A DNA stretch of 64,000 nucleotides, taken from the NCBI GenBank assembly GCA_017311185.1, contig JAESUZ010004518.1, forward strand, positions 62,001 to 126,000, given 5' to 3'. Source of the DNA: Proteles cristata cristata. Lineage: Eukaryota > Chordata > Mammalia > Carnivora > Hyaenidae. This document shows, in pieces, positions 1-10,600 of this stretch (positions within the stretch are counted from its first letter, which is position 1; the number at the start of each line of letters is the position of its first letter). The position numbers and the translations under genes are program-made. The notes beneath the pieces were generated by a model, which did no database searches, had not been told where the DNA came from, and worked only from the letters and a program-made list of their open reading frames with translations.

Positions 1-424
1 ATAGATGTTACATATTTGAAATGAAGATAGTAATGTTATTTGAAGAATGGGAAGCTCAGGTCTCTCTAGCAATGTGGGACACCCTCTCCAAGAGAATATA
101 TTAATCCATTTGTATCCTGGGTATTTTCTCTCTGGACTCAGTCCACTTGCTGCCGGGTCACTAGCTCCAGAATGTGTGTTCATGGTCTTTATTCACTGCC
201 TAGCACCCACAGTTAGTCGGAACACATAGCCTAGAGAACAGAAAAATCAAGCTGATAGACCTCTCACTAATAACAGGAATTGTGACCTTGGTTGTGACCC
301 ATGACCTTGATGATGTGGAGTTCATTTAGAAATTACTCACAATAATTTAACTGATGATTTACCTAAATGGATGATATGTATTGTCTAAAACAGGTAAACT
401 GAGCTGAGAAACTTTCAGTATTAG
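1..424. other. Flank, no clear feature
   Basis: No exon or clear repeat is seen. Around 165-235 the order of words (ccagaatgtg, cactgcctagcac, cacatag) resembles the 3' end of an L2 element, but it is too weak to call. Confidence 0.4.
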
Positions 425-600
425 ATATATAGCCTCAGGCACATTTATTATCTGGTGGCTGTTTCCCCACCTATAAAACAGGGACAATGATAAGACCCCC
501 TCTCAGGATCGCTGCCAGGATTAAATGAATTAATACCTGTAAAACACTTAGTGCCTGGTCCCAGGTAAACACCTAAATGAGAGTTATTATATTTACTATT
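425..600 (+). repeat. MIR SINE, plus strand
   Basis: It shows the MIR order: tttccccacctataaaacaggga, then ggattaaatgaattaatacctgtaaa, then cttagtgcctgg, ending in a-rich sequence. The tRNA-like head is missing. Confidence 0.8.
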
Positions 601-1385
601 ATAAAGTTTACTTACTTGGAATTACTCCGACTTAAATAAAGTCAAGTGAATGAGGTTTCGGTATCAGAATTTCATAGACATCAGAGATTATAACCAGTCA
701 GGTAAGCATACCTCCATGTGAGGGGTGTCTTAAAATTTTGTGAACATTACTTTTCTACAGAACTTTTCTACTGGTGGAGGTTTAGTTAGGGTCCAAAGTA
801 GATGATCTGCTGCATTTGCTCGGATACATGAAATGAATATATTTTTTTAAAATGGGGATGGTTAAAGGAAGCTGTGCAGATAACCAAAACTTTTCAACCC
901 CTCATCAGTTACTGTTCTTTCAGTTGAAGATACTTATAATCAGGCTGCTAAGAGGGTGTAAGTTTCTTTAGAAAGAACAGCATATAACCTTTTAATGCAT
1001 ACACAGTAACCTTAAATTTCTTCGAGTACAAATCATATGTGTATATATATAGATAGAGCAATACTGTGAACACCATACACTAATTTTCAAGACCTGAAAC
1101 TGGGATCTTTTTCTGGGCGTAATCTCGAAGTCTGCATACTTCCTTGGCCACGCTAACCATGGGAACTGTCCTTGGCTTTTAGCTCCAGTTCAGCAGTGAT
1201 TTGGTGAGATGTGTGTGACAATCATTGTAGATAGAACTTTATCTTTTTTCTCCCCCCTCGTCTGCATTGGCAAAACAATGTTATCAAAGAGCTTTACTTG
1301 GGATAGTTACCAGAACTTGGGAACATTGTACTTCAGCCTAAATGTCAGCAGAATTTGGCCACTATCCAGACTTCAATTAACAACT
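601..1385. other. Flank, no recognisable feature
   Basis: AT-rich single-copy-looking DNA. A short (TA)/(TAGA) stretch lies near 1040-1057. I see no exon or repeat family. A 100-codon open frame at 1209-1511 runs into the L2 relic and is not a gene. Confidence 0.4.
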
Positions 1386-2375
1386 ACTCTTCTGTCCAGG
1401 TGTTCAGGTTACAAACTTGGGAGTCAGTCTTCATCCCTCCTATGCTCAGACCTCATATCCAGTTATCAGAAATACTATGTCTCTACTGAAAGGACAGCTA
1501 GAAACCAATGACATCTTATACCTCCACCGCTACCCTTGATCTAAGCCATCATATCTCCCCTTCATTACTGCAATACTCTTCACTCGTCTCTCTGCTTCCA
1601 CTCTTACCCATGCTATGGTCTAGTCTCCACACAGTAGCCAATATGGTCTTTTTAAAAGTTAAGTCACAATCAGGACACTCTTCCCTCTCAGCAGCTCATT
1701 TTGTACAAAGTCAGGTCTTTTATAAAGAGGCTGTGGTGCCCTTTGCCACTATATCTTCTGACCTCTTCTGTCTACCTCCCTCTGTCAGGAATGCTCTCCC
1801 TTCCCCTCAGGCAGTCACCTCAGTAAGGCCCATCCTATCCTACTTAAACATGCACATTCTACACCCACCTAAGCATCTCCTATCCCATGCTCTAGTTTTC
1901 CCCACTGAATTTATCACTAATACAGAAACTCAAGTATGATCCCCAGAACTTTCTCGCAAGTTCCCAGGTGATGCTGATGGCCTCGGGTCCAGGAACCACA
2001 CACTCTGTGAGCTACTGCTTCAGGAAAATCTCTCCTCCCAAATACTTACTGTGATGTGCGTCAGGCAGACTTACTTAAAACTTTAGAGACCCTCAGACTT
2101 AAGTGTTTCTTAACTCAGAATGCCAGGCCCCACCCTTGCAAGTTTCTGATTGGACAGGACTGGGGCGGGGCCTGATTTGCATTTCTAACAATTACCCTTT
2201 GAAAACCACTGGTTGAATATAAACCTTTTGTTAAGTTTGCTTCCTTTCCATAAGAATATAAACTCTATGGGGCAAGAATTTTTTTCATATTCTGCTGTTT
2301 TCTCATGCAAAGGACAATACTAGGCACACAGTAGCTGCTCAATAAATACATGCTGAGTGACCAATGAAAACCACT
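1386..2375 (+). repeat. L2 LINE relic, split by MER5-type elements
   Basis: 1386-1930 follows L2 3' ORF2 wording: ggagtcagtcttcatccc, tcattactgcaatac, ctccacacagtagccaatatgg, aggaatgctctccct, then cagtaaggccc. After a break at about 1934-2212 the L2 tail resumes (aagaatataaactctatgggg, ctaggcacacagtagctgctcaataaata). The order shows one element later interrupted. Its frames are full of stops. Confidence 0.75.
1934..2212 (+). mobile_element. MER5-type hAT DNA transposon relics (two pieces)
   Basis: The first piece ends with aagttcccaggtgatgctgatg and ggaaccacacactctgtgagctactg. The second (about 2062-2212) has aggccccaccc, tttctgattgg, ggggcggggcctgatttgcatttctaaca and ends gaaaaccactgg. These are hallmarks of non-autonomous MER5A/MER5B. 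Both sit inside the L2 relic. Confidence 0.75.
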
Positions 2376-2582
2376 TAATCTAGCACTACATCAAAAAATT
2401 TTAACCTTAGCTTGCCACACTATATAAAGACACGCAAGGCTAAAAATCTTTATAGTTCAATCCTCTCAGGCAAGAAAGCATTGCCAGAGACAACTGGGAC
2501 TTCCTGATATTTGGAAAACAAATTATTATTAATTTTCACTAGTATCTTAACATTAACAATAAACATTTATGGTAAGCTACTA

Positions 2583-2720
2583 GTTGCTGAACACTTCATA
2601 AAAAGTATCTCCTCTAACAAATTCTGAGGAAGCTAGTGATGTTGCTTCCATTTTATAGATAAGGGCTGTTGCAACACGGCCGGCCCACTTATCAGCAGAC
2701 TCCAGGGTTTTCTCCTTATC
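2583..2720 (-). repeat. MIR SINE fragment, minus strand
   Basis: tgctgaacacttcata, aagtatctcctctaacaaa, then cattttatagataagg follow the reverse complement of MIR. Confidence 0.55.
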
Positions 2721-3159
2721 TTTTCCCCTCCTCGTGCTCTCCCAGTTGGGAGCTACACAGTAGGGTGTGAGATGAGAGGTGCCAGTTTTCTTTCTAGTAT
2801 CCACACACGTTAACATCTGAATTAAAATTCACTGATTTTATTTACTTCTTATAACACTAAAGATCACCGTAGATACTCTTCTACTACAATAAAGTGCTAG
2901 AGGAATGTTCCAGAGCACTGGAGTTCTAGATGCAAATGCTGAACTCCACAAATGCTATAGGAATTTAGTTGTAAAAGGTATGAGAACGTTTTTCAGGAGG
3001 CATGGTTTGTGGGGCTTGTTTTTGCAATGATTTACAATAGTTCATTCTGAGTATTCATCCTATCAAATGCTATGCAATAACTTTATACTTAAGCAAAGAA
3101 AAAATGAAAGATGAACGGTTATGAGTTAATGATTCATCTTCTTTGCAACAGACTGTTAG

Positions 3160-3350
3160 AACAGTTCAGCAAATGTTTTCTTAAAGAGCCAAGGAGTAAA
3201 TATTTTAGACTTGCAGGCCATGTAATTCTGTAGTCAGGGAAGCAACCAGAGATTAAACATAAATAATGGGTAAGACTTTAGTTCAATAAAACTTTATTTA
3301 CACAACAGGTGGTCTGCCCATTGACCATACATAGTTTGTGGACCCCTACG
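3160..3350 (-). mobile_element. hAT-Charlie-type DNA transposon relic
   Basis: Recognised from ttcttaaagagccaaggagtaaatattttagacttgcaggcca (read in parts), ttcaataaaactttatttacacaacaggtgg and the end catagtttgtggacccct. This is the widespread non-autonomous MER1/Charlie pattern. The exact subfamily is uncertain and the strand assignment is conventional. Confidence 0.7.
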
Positions 3351-3578
3351 TTAAATGACTCCAATCTCAGTGGGATGAATCAAATGGACCAGATAAATTC
3401 CAGGTAAATTTGGCAAATTTACCTCCCTTTTTAAAAAAATTGTTCGCCTTTCACTACAGAAACATCCATATTCCTGTAACTAAACATAAGGACTTAAAGA
3501 AAATGACAACTCTAGCATGCAAATTAAAACAGACATTTGGCTCTGTAATAAGCTGAACAAGTTAAAAGAATCCTTGTA

Positions 3579-3584
3579 TTTATT
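3579..3584 (-). terminator. Candidate VTA1 poly(A) signal AATAAA
   Basis: The plus strand reads TTTATT, that is AATAAA in the transcript. It is followed, in transcript sense, by T-rich sequence (tgtctgttttaatttg, then ttgtcattttc) that could serve as the downstream element. Other AATAAA hexamers exist further on (near 3292), so this choice is inference. Confidence 0.45.
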
Positions 3585-4023
3585 TTTTACACAGCACAAA
3601 TGTAGGTGACACAAAGGAAGTCCATGATTCCCCATAATTTATATTCTTCTGCAGCACTCAGAGCTCTACACTTTATGGAATCCATTCCATAGCAGCAGAG
3701 GAGAACCTGAACTTAAAGCACCAAGATTCCAGGCATAACTACAAATGTCTTCTTTTCATTCCCTAACAATGCAGTCAAGCTGCCTATGAATAAATACCAA
3801 TCCACTTTAAGCTTCAACGGAGAAGAGAAAGCTGCTGGGAAACCAACATTATTCTTACGTCTAAAAGTGATTCTACCTCTTTACCTTGTTTTCTTCTGTA
3901 ACAATTTTTACTTTTAATGTAGTTCTATTAAACATGAACATAAATTTAATTTTGAACATAATCCCTTTCAAATTCACCTAACAGTTTGGGATGTCCATAT
4001 TCGTTTTATAAATCCAGAGGGGC

Positions 4024-4036
4024 GGGGGGGGGGGGG
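4024..4036. repeat. Homopolymer run of 13 G (13 C in VTA1 mRNA)
   Basis: Thirteen uninterrupted G follow a GGGGC on the plus strand. The VTA1 transcript would carry an equal C run in its 3' UTR. Such a run is prone to length change and sequencing error. Confidence 0.9.
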
Positions 4037-4477
4037 AGACATAATCTCTAATGTAGAATATTCTGGCAATTTCTATTGAAAGTTACATTTAGAATTTTAT
4101 AGCAAAGTTAATACAGCCTATGTGTCCAAATTATAAGATTTTTAAAAACCTTTAAGTTATGTATATTAAGATACAATGTGAATTTCACAGAAGTGGGATT
4201 TCATTCCCTGAAGCAGGGTTCAATGGGGGTTTTGAGGATCTTGCTAACATCAGCCCGATACACCCGGAGATTACTGGATCCACTAAATGGACAATGAAAA
4301 CTGGCTGAGGCTGCTGCTGAATGCTTCAACAGGAATCTGATACAGGGACACAGATTTCATTGTTATAGTCAATGCAACTGAAGTCTTCCTTAAAACTGTG
4401 CTCCTGATAGGCTGAAGAGAGAGTAATGGACTGTTAGTTCTTTAAGCCAGAATGCACCGACGTGCGGTACAAAAGCT

Positions 4478-4623
4478 TCATTCTCTGCCTGTAGTTAGCA
4501 ACTTGAGGGCCTTCTGCAGATTCTGCACGGCTGTGCTGACGTCTTCATACTGCAGGGCGCTGCCCGCGTACTTGCAATATTTCTGAGCCCTGGCAAAGTC
4601 CTCTGGTGTCAGACGGATATCCG
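4478..4623 (-). CDS. VTA1: VTA1 exon 8, coding part and stop
   Basis: The acceptor tgttttccctccag has a good pyrimidine tract. The exon encodes residues about 259-306: ADIRLTPEDF, then ARAQKYCKYAGSALQYEDV, then STAVQNLQKALKLLTTGRE and TGA (stop codon at 4478-4480). This is the VSL domain, two helices that dimerise and bind VPS4. The C-terminus matches human VTA1 almost exactly, the strongest single proof of identity. The exon continues into the 3' UTR. Confidence 0.98.
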
Positions 4624-7600
4624 CTGGAGGGAAAACAGATAATTAAGATAGCTCTAAGAAGAGAAAACGTATTCTATTAGGTTTGGTAGATACTTACGTT
4701 TAAAATTATAAAAAATATTTAAGGTTATATAAAAACATGAAGGCTGTTTTCAGCCCCAGGTGGATTTAAATAAGTCTTTTCCATGCTTTTCAATTTTTTT
4801 CTTCCTCATATACCTATACACATGGCAGTACACAATAACTTATATGAAAATATTTTTTCCCAAAGTAATAAACTAGAGGCCTTTATATTTTGGTAAATTA
4901 ATTGCAAAAAAACCATACTCTGTGTAAAATAAGGACAGGAGCTTCAGTGTTTATGCTAGAAACGCTGAGCCTCTCTTTTCATGGAACAATACACACAGAC
5001 TAAACCATTCAGCCCTCATTTGAACTAGAATATTAATATAATTCTCAATAAAAAAAAACAAACATTAGTTTAAAATTTAAATAAGCCATTTAAATTTTAT
5101 TTTAGTATGAAAATATTTTGCATTTTTGTGCTATCCATATATAAACCTCTAAGGTTTAACTAAGATACTATCATCATTAAACTACAAAATTCAACAAGTG
5201 AACAACCTTTACAAATTATGTCCAAAACTTATTCTCAGCAAGTTTTCCAGTTACACATATGATTAATATGGATAGTGCCCAACTAAATAACCTGGGTAAA
5301 AAAAACCAAAATACTAAAAACATTTCATCTAAGATTTGAATATACCTGAACATATATTTCTTTTCTTTTCTTTTTTTTTTTTTAATTTCTAGGAGAGAGG
5401 GAGAGAGAGACAGCGCAAGCAAGGGAGGGTCAGAGAGAGAGGGAGATACAGACTCTGAAATAGGCTCCAGGCTCTGAGCCGGCAGCCAGCACAGAGCCTG
5501 ACGCGGGGCCCGAACCCACGAACCGTGAGACCATGACCTAAGTGAAAGTCGGATGCCCAACCGACTAAGCCACCCAGGTGCCCCTACCTGAACATATATT
5601 TCTAAAGGTGAAATTAGAAACTGACTTTATGTCTTATCTTTTGAAATACCATTTTCTTTACAATTTTTTTTATGAGATTCTAAAAAGAACTGATAGGAAG
5701 TTGGGGCACAGAATATAATGAATAATACATCTCAAATTCTATTTCTAAGTTCATACTTACAAATAGACTATCTTTGTTTAGTTACCTTTAATTAATATAT
5801 ATAGCATACAACTTTGACATTACCTAGGTAAGGACTTCAAAGTAGGTAACAACTCCAGGTATCTGGACACTAAGTCTGATCCATTTATTATTTTCTTTAA
5901 AATTTTCACAGGAGTTTTGGAATAATGGATCCTAAAGTTTCTAGGGCAGGGCCAGGGACCCATAAGTGCTGAATAACTTTAATGAATGCATATGTTCCTA
6001 CTTTATATTATTTCCTATATTTAAAAATGAATCAAGTTCATACAGAATTATACATTAATTTCAGATTTTAAGAGAATATACATATATCTACATACGGTAA
6101 CTAGCCAGTGTGCTACATATAAATTCTTCAAATACTTGTTGAATATTATTAAAGTTATAATGGTTGATCTTACTGTTGTGAATAAGAGACTACACATTCC
6201 AATTTTGACAGAACTTACTGCAATTTTCTGAAGTTTCAGTCTTGCTTAAAAAGCAAGAAATACAAATCAATAAACTAGTAAAATGCAATTATATATTTAA
6301 AAAAAGTTCTCCATAATTCTTTTAGTATTTAGTGACTTGGTATTTGTTACCCTTAAACCTAAAAAACAATTATGTTGCAGTTCTACTGACAGTTAGGACA
6401 CTCTAGGCTGTACTGAAAATACCTACTAGATTTTCCAAAGTTTTTTCCAAGTATATTAAGAGGCTCTGGTCATCTAAGCTAGACACACTATCTGGGTGCA
6501 TGAGACACCTTTGAAAACTGGGTTTACCCCACTAATCATTTTGTACTTTAACAGCCTGTTCTCTTATCTCAGGGCAATTTTTAACTATGTAGGGCATCCA
6601 TCTAGAATTTACTGGCCTTGCTGGAAAGCCCCAGTGCACAGAATGAATATTTTTATAGCATCAGCCTTAGCACTGTTTGCTGACATACCACTTATTTACT
6701 GATCAGATGTCTGTAGTGGCAAGAACTCTGTGACTATTTTAGTTTTTACAAACTAAACTTATCCACCAATGATAAAACTATCTTAAAACACAAATATTCA
6801 GAAAATGTGAAGGAAAGTATTTTAACAGAAAAGCATCATTACAGATATATAATATTTATCTTAAAAACATGTATGAAATTATGTAACTATCAGATACAAT
6901 ATCAGTAGATATTAACCATCTTACACATTCAGATACAAAATGTAACTTACAGATTTATAGAGAGATGTTAAGATTTATTTTCAACAGTTAAAAGAACTTA
7001 AAAACCCATGTCAAATAGTTACTTTTGCTATTTTGTAACACTTCAGGCTTTCCTTCATTTAACAAATATCATGTGGGACGCCTCTGTGGCTCAGTTGGTT
7101 AAAGGTCTGACTTTGGTTCAGGTCATGATCTCATGGTTCATGGGTTCCAGCTCTGTGTTGGGCTCTGTGCTGAAAGCTAGCTCAAAGCCTGGAGCCTGTT
7201 TCGGATTCTGTGTCTCCCTCTCTCTCAGAAATAAATAAAAAACATAAAAAAAATTTAAAAAAATCATCTAAGAGCCATCAATAATAAAACATGTCATTAA
7301 ACTTTCAAATTAAAAAAATAAAATCTTCTTAATTATGATTCTTTTAAATTAGCAGTTAGAAACTGAAATGGAAAACACATAAGAAGAGAACTGTTCAATT
7401 TCAGTATCTGATACTGTAAATACTGCTTAATGTACCCATATAGAAGCTGTTTTTCCAATTACTAAAATTTACTAGAGGCCCTAATCACACCAGAGAGAGA
7501 GCATATTGTGGACCTAAAAGGTGTTTAACGAATTAGAGAGGTCATCTAGCAGAACATCTCTTTTCTGAACTCTATGCTTAATATGTTCCCGATGGCTTTA

Positions 7601-10600
7601 GGCAAGACAGTCCCTGTCACGGGGCTGCTTTGCTCCTGTACAGGGCAGGACAAGAAGGCGGCAGGCAGCTAGAGCTATTAGTGAAGTTCCCTATTGCAGC
7701 AGAAAGAGCCGGGGTCAGCACTGGATCAAAGAGACCATTTTTGGTGTAAAGACAAATCCCTGCATGCTCAGTTGATATAAGAATCCATTTCCAAGGTTGA
7801 TTTATCTCATGTCATGACAGAGCATAGAATATATTATCATAAAAATTCCCAAAATGGGTCTTTAGAGACTCTTTCCTATCTAATTTGGTAATTTTAGAGA
7901 GTCATGTCAGAGACTTTGGATAATCTCACCCTAGTGGACTCTATTATCCTCTGACTTGAATGGAAAGAACAGGCAGAATCACAGGGGAACCGTTTCATAC
8001 CCAGAAAACCTGAAGGGTATAGATACAGCTCAGTACTGAAGCCTTCTATCCAAGATACGTCACTTAAAAACGGCAACAGCAGTAATGATTTGAAGCAGAA
8101 TTTGATCGCATCAGGCACTGTGCTAAATACTTTTCAGATGTTCCATTTAATCCTCAAAAAAATGTACAAGGTAAGCTGTTATTCACATTCTAATACTATA
8201 TAAACCAGTTAAAAAGAGGGACACTCTGCTTCGCATCTACCACCTCTCCAATCCCATTCTCTTCCCCAGTCAGCCACAAACTGACTGTAAATATATTAAA
8301 TATCTTAATATTAACACACATATAATATGGGTATTAAAAGGTGATGAATACTAAGCACTAAAGAGAAAAATGCAGCAGCAAAGGGGTTTAGGTAGTATTA
8401 GAGGTGGTGGTGAAGCTAGTGATGGCTATGAGACTACAAGTTTTGGTCTGTGCATTCTCTAGAATTTTTCTATGTACTTAAACACATATGTACATGAAGG
8501 GAGATGGAGCTTTTTTTTCCTAAACAGGGTCATACTATACAGAATGTTCTGCAGCCTGCTATTTAAATTAATGATGGTAGGAGATCTTTTAATGTCAGAG
8601 TTATTATACTCTTTTTTAACACGTGCTCAGTAGTCCAAAGGACAAATGGACCTTCCCATTATTATTAAATAATCCCACAAGATTATTTTCTATTACTACG
8701 AGGATGTTGAAATTCCATACCCTTGTAAATATGTTTGGAGCTCATGTCTAAGTATTTCTTTGAGACAGAATCCTCAAAGTGGAATATAGCAGGGTAAAAA
8801 AAATTACATTTGTCATTCTGATAGTGACATAATACTGCTGTAAAAAACTTTACTAATGTATACTTCCCAGCAACGGCATGCCAAGAGTCATTCCCTAGGT
8901 CTTCAATAACCCTGCAGATTATCAATCCTTTAGAATATTTTTTTATCTGTTGACATAAAACCAAACTCCTTCCGACTCTCAGCCTTCCTGACTGTTAGCA
9001 CGGCTGGGCATGCTTTCACGTGTGCCCTGCTTATCTGCGTTACTGGCCACATTCTCTGCCTGGTGTTTTTCTGAACTGAGTTTTAGTTATTCATTTGTAG
9101 AAGCTCTTTATATATGCTCTGGATATTAATTCCTTATTTTTAAGTTTCAATTTCCTCCCGGTCTATTAGTTGCATTTTAAGAACATAATGGGGAAGAGGG
9201 AATCTTCTGTGGTGTGGAATTTATTAGTCAAGCCCGTTAAGATGCAACTATATCAGGGGTGCTTGGGTGGCTCAGTCAGCGAGGTGTCCGACTTCGGCTC
9301 AGGTCATGATCTTGTAGTTCATGGGTTTGAGTCCTGCGTCGGGCTCTGTGCTGACAGCTCAGAGCCTGGAGCCTGTTTCGGACTCTGTGTCTCCCTCTCT
9401 CTCTGACCCTCGCCTGCTCATGCTGTCTCTTTCTCTCTCAGAAATGGATAAAACAGGGGTGCCTGGGTGGCTTAGTCGGTTAAGCGTCCAACTTTCACTT
9501 AGGTCATGATCTCGCAATTCGTGGGTTCGAGCCCCGTGTCGGGCTCTGTGCTGACTGCCAGCTCAGAGCCTGGAGCCTGTTTCAGCCTGTGACTCCCTTT
9601 CTCTCTGACCCTCCCTGCTCACGCTGTCTCTCTCTCTCTAAAAATAAATAAAACATTAAAAAAAAAAAAAAAGAAATGGATAAAACATTAAAAAAAATTT
9701 TTAAAAAAAGATGCAACTAAATCAGATATGAGAACTGGGAGACAGTATCTAATGTATATTTTTTCCTGATAACCAACTGTTGTAACATCACTTTTGAATA
9801 TATATTCTCACAACATTGATCCAAATGCCACCTTTATAATTTCCATATTGTGTGGCCTGGTTTCCAGATTCCCTACTGTGTCACTGATTTGTCTTTTTCA
9901 GATTATTTTCATAGCAGATTTTAGACAGAACTTTTAAAACTGAGTGGGATTAATAGAGGGGAGTCTGGAAACCAAGATTAACAGAGGAATATGGTATTCA
10001 TTGGGCAGGTGATATATCTATGACAGATAAATATTCTCCACTGTGTTCTTGGGTAATTTGCCAGTTATTACAGGCTCTTTTTTGTTCTTGTTTTCAACTA
10101 TGATCAGTTCTCTTTTTGGATAACCTAATAATTTAATGTAGATAAGGAAGATCATAATCATAACACATGGTAATTCTGAACCAAAGTAATCTAGTGTAAG
10201 CTTTCATGATTGCTTTGGCTATATGTTTGTGCCACTATATCCAGCAGTATATAAAAAATGGAACAGTAAAACTTAAAAAAAAAAACAAAGGGAATCTCTT
10301 CAAAGTTAGGTATTTTGGATAATATGAAACAACCTTGGCTCACTGGAGAATCTAGTGAGCAGAGCATTCAAAGAAATGTGTTTCAAATTACCCAGGCATT
10401 CAAATATACAACACTCTTAAGGCAAAATTACAAAAAAATACCCAAAACAGGAGATACAATACATCACAAAAAACAGCTGACTTACCCTGGGACACTGTAC
10501 TGAAAAGTGCGGGATCAATAGCCGGAATCGTCTGTGGAGTAGGCTGGATAGTATTACTTGTTACACCTGCATATCAGAAAAGCACAAATGGGTATTAAAG

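Larger units (their letters stand above)
3560..4477 (-). other. VTA1: VTA1 3' UTR (left end inferred)
   Basis: This sequence follows the TGA and contains no recognisable interspersed repeat, in contrast to both sides. The first minus-strand AATAAA is at 3579-3584, giving a UTR of roughly 900 nt. Two earlier ATTAAA-type hexamers occur near 3913-3918 and 3946, so shorter forms are possible. The tract holds a 13-base C run in transcript sense (4024-4036). Confidence 0.5.
4624..10485 (-). other. VTA1: VTA1 intron 7 (5.9 kb)
   Basis: Phase 1. It contains four CAN SINEs (5362-5584, 7074-7262, and a nested pair at 9256-9709), a MIR piece, an L2/MIR tail near 5905-5990 and an L1 end at 8490-9240. 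No feature was recognised in 4624-5342, 5990-7070, 7263-8095, 8226-8489 or 9725-10485. 7560-7760 is somewhat GC-rich and may hold a faint MIR. Confidence 0.9.

Noticed and set aside
1209..1939. Two adjacent plus-strand open frames (100 and 143 codons)
   Set aside because: They follow L2 LINE wording in a decayed relic, share no codon pattern or splice signals, and do not resemble an intact reverse transcriptase.
1..3550. Exons of the expected neighbour ADGRG6
   Set aside because: No splice-bounded conserved coding segment was seen. The interval is flank made of old repeats and unassigned DNA.
5216..5560. Many 60-114 codon frames containing the SVSPSLSDPP-like word (e.g. here, 9170-9509, 41794-41982, 48407-48595, 58420-58614)
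   Set aside because: All are translations of CAN SINE copies, not a protein family.
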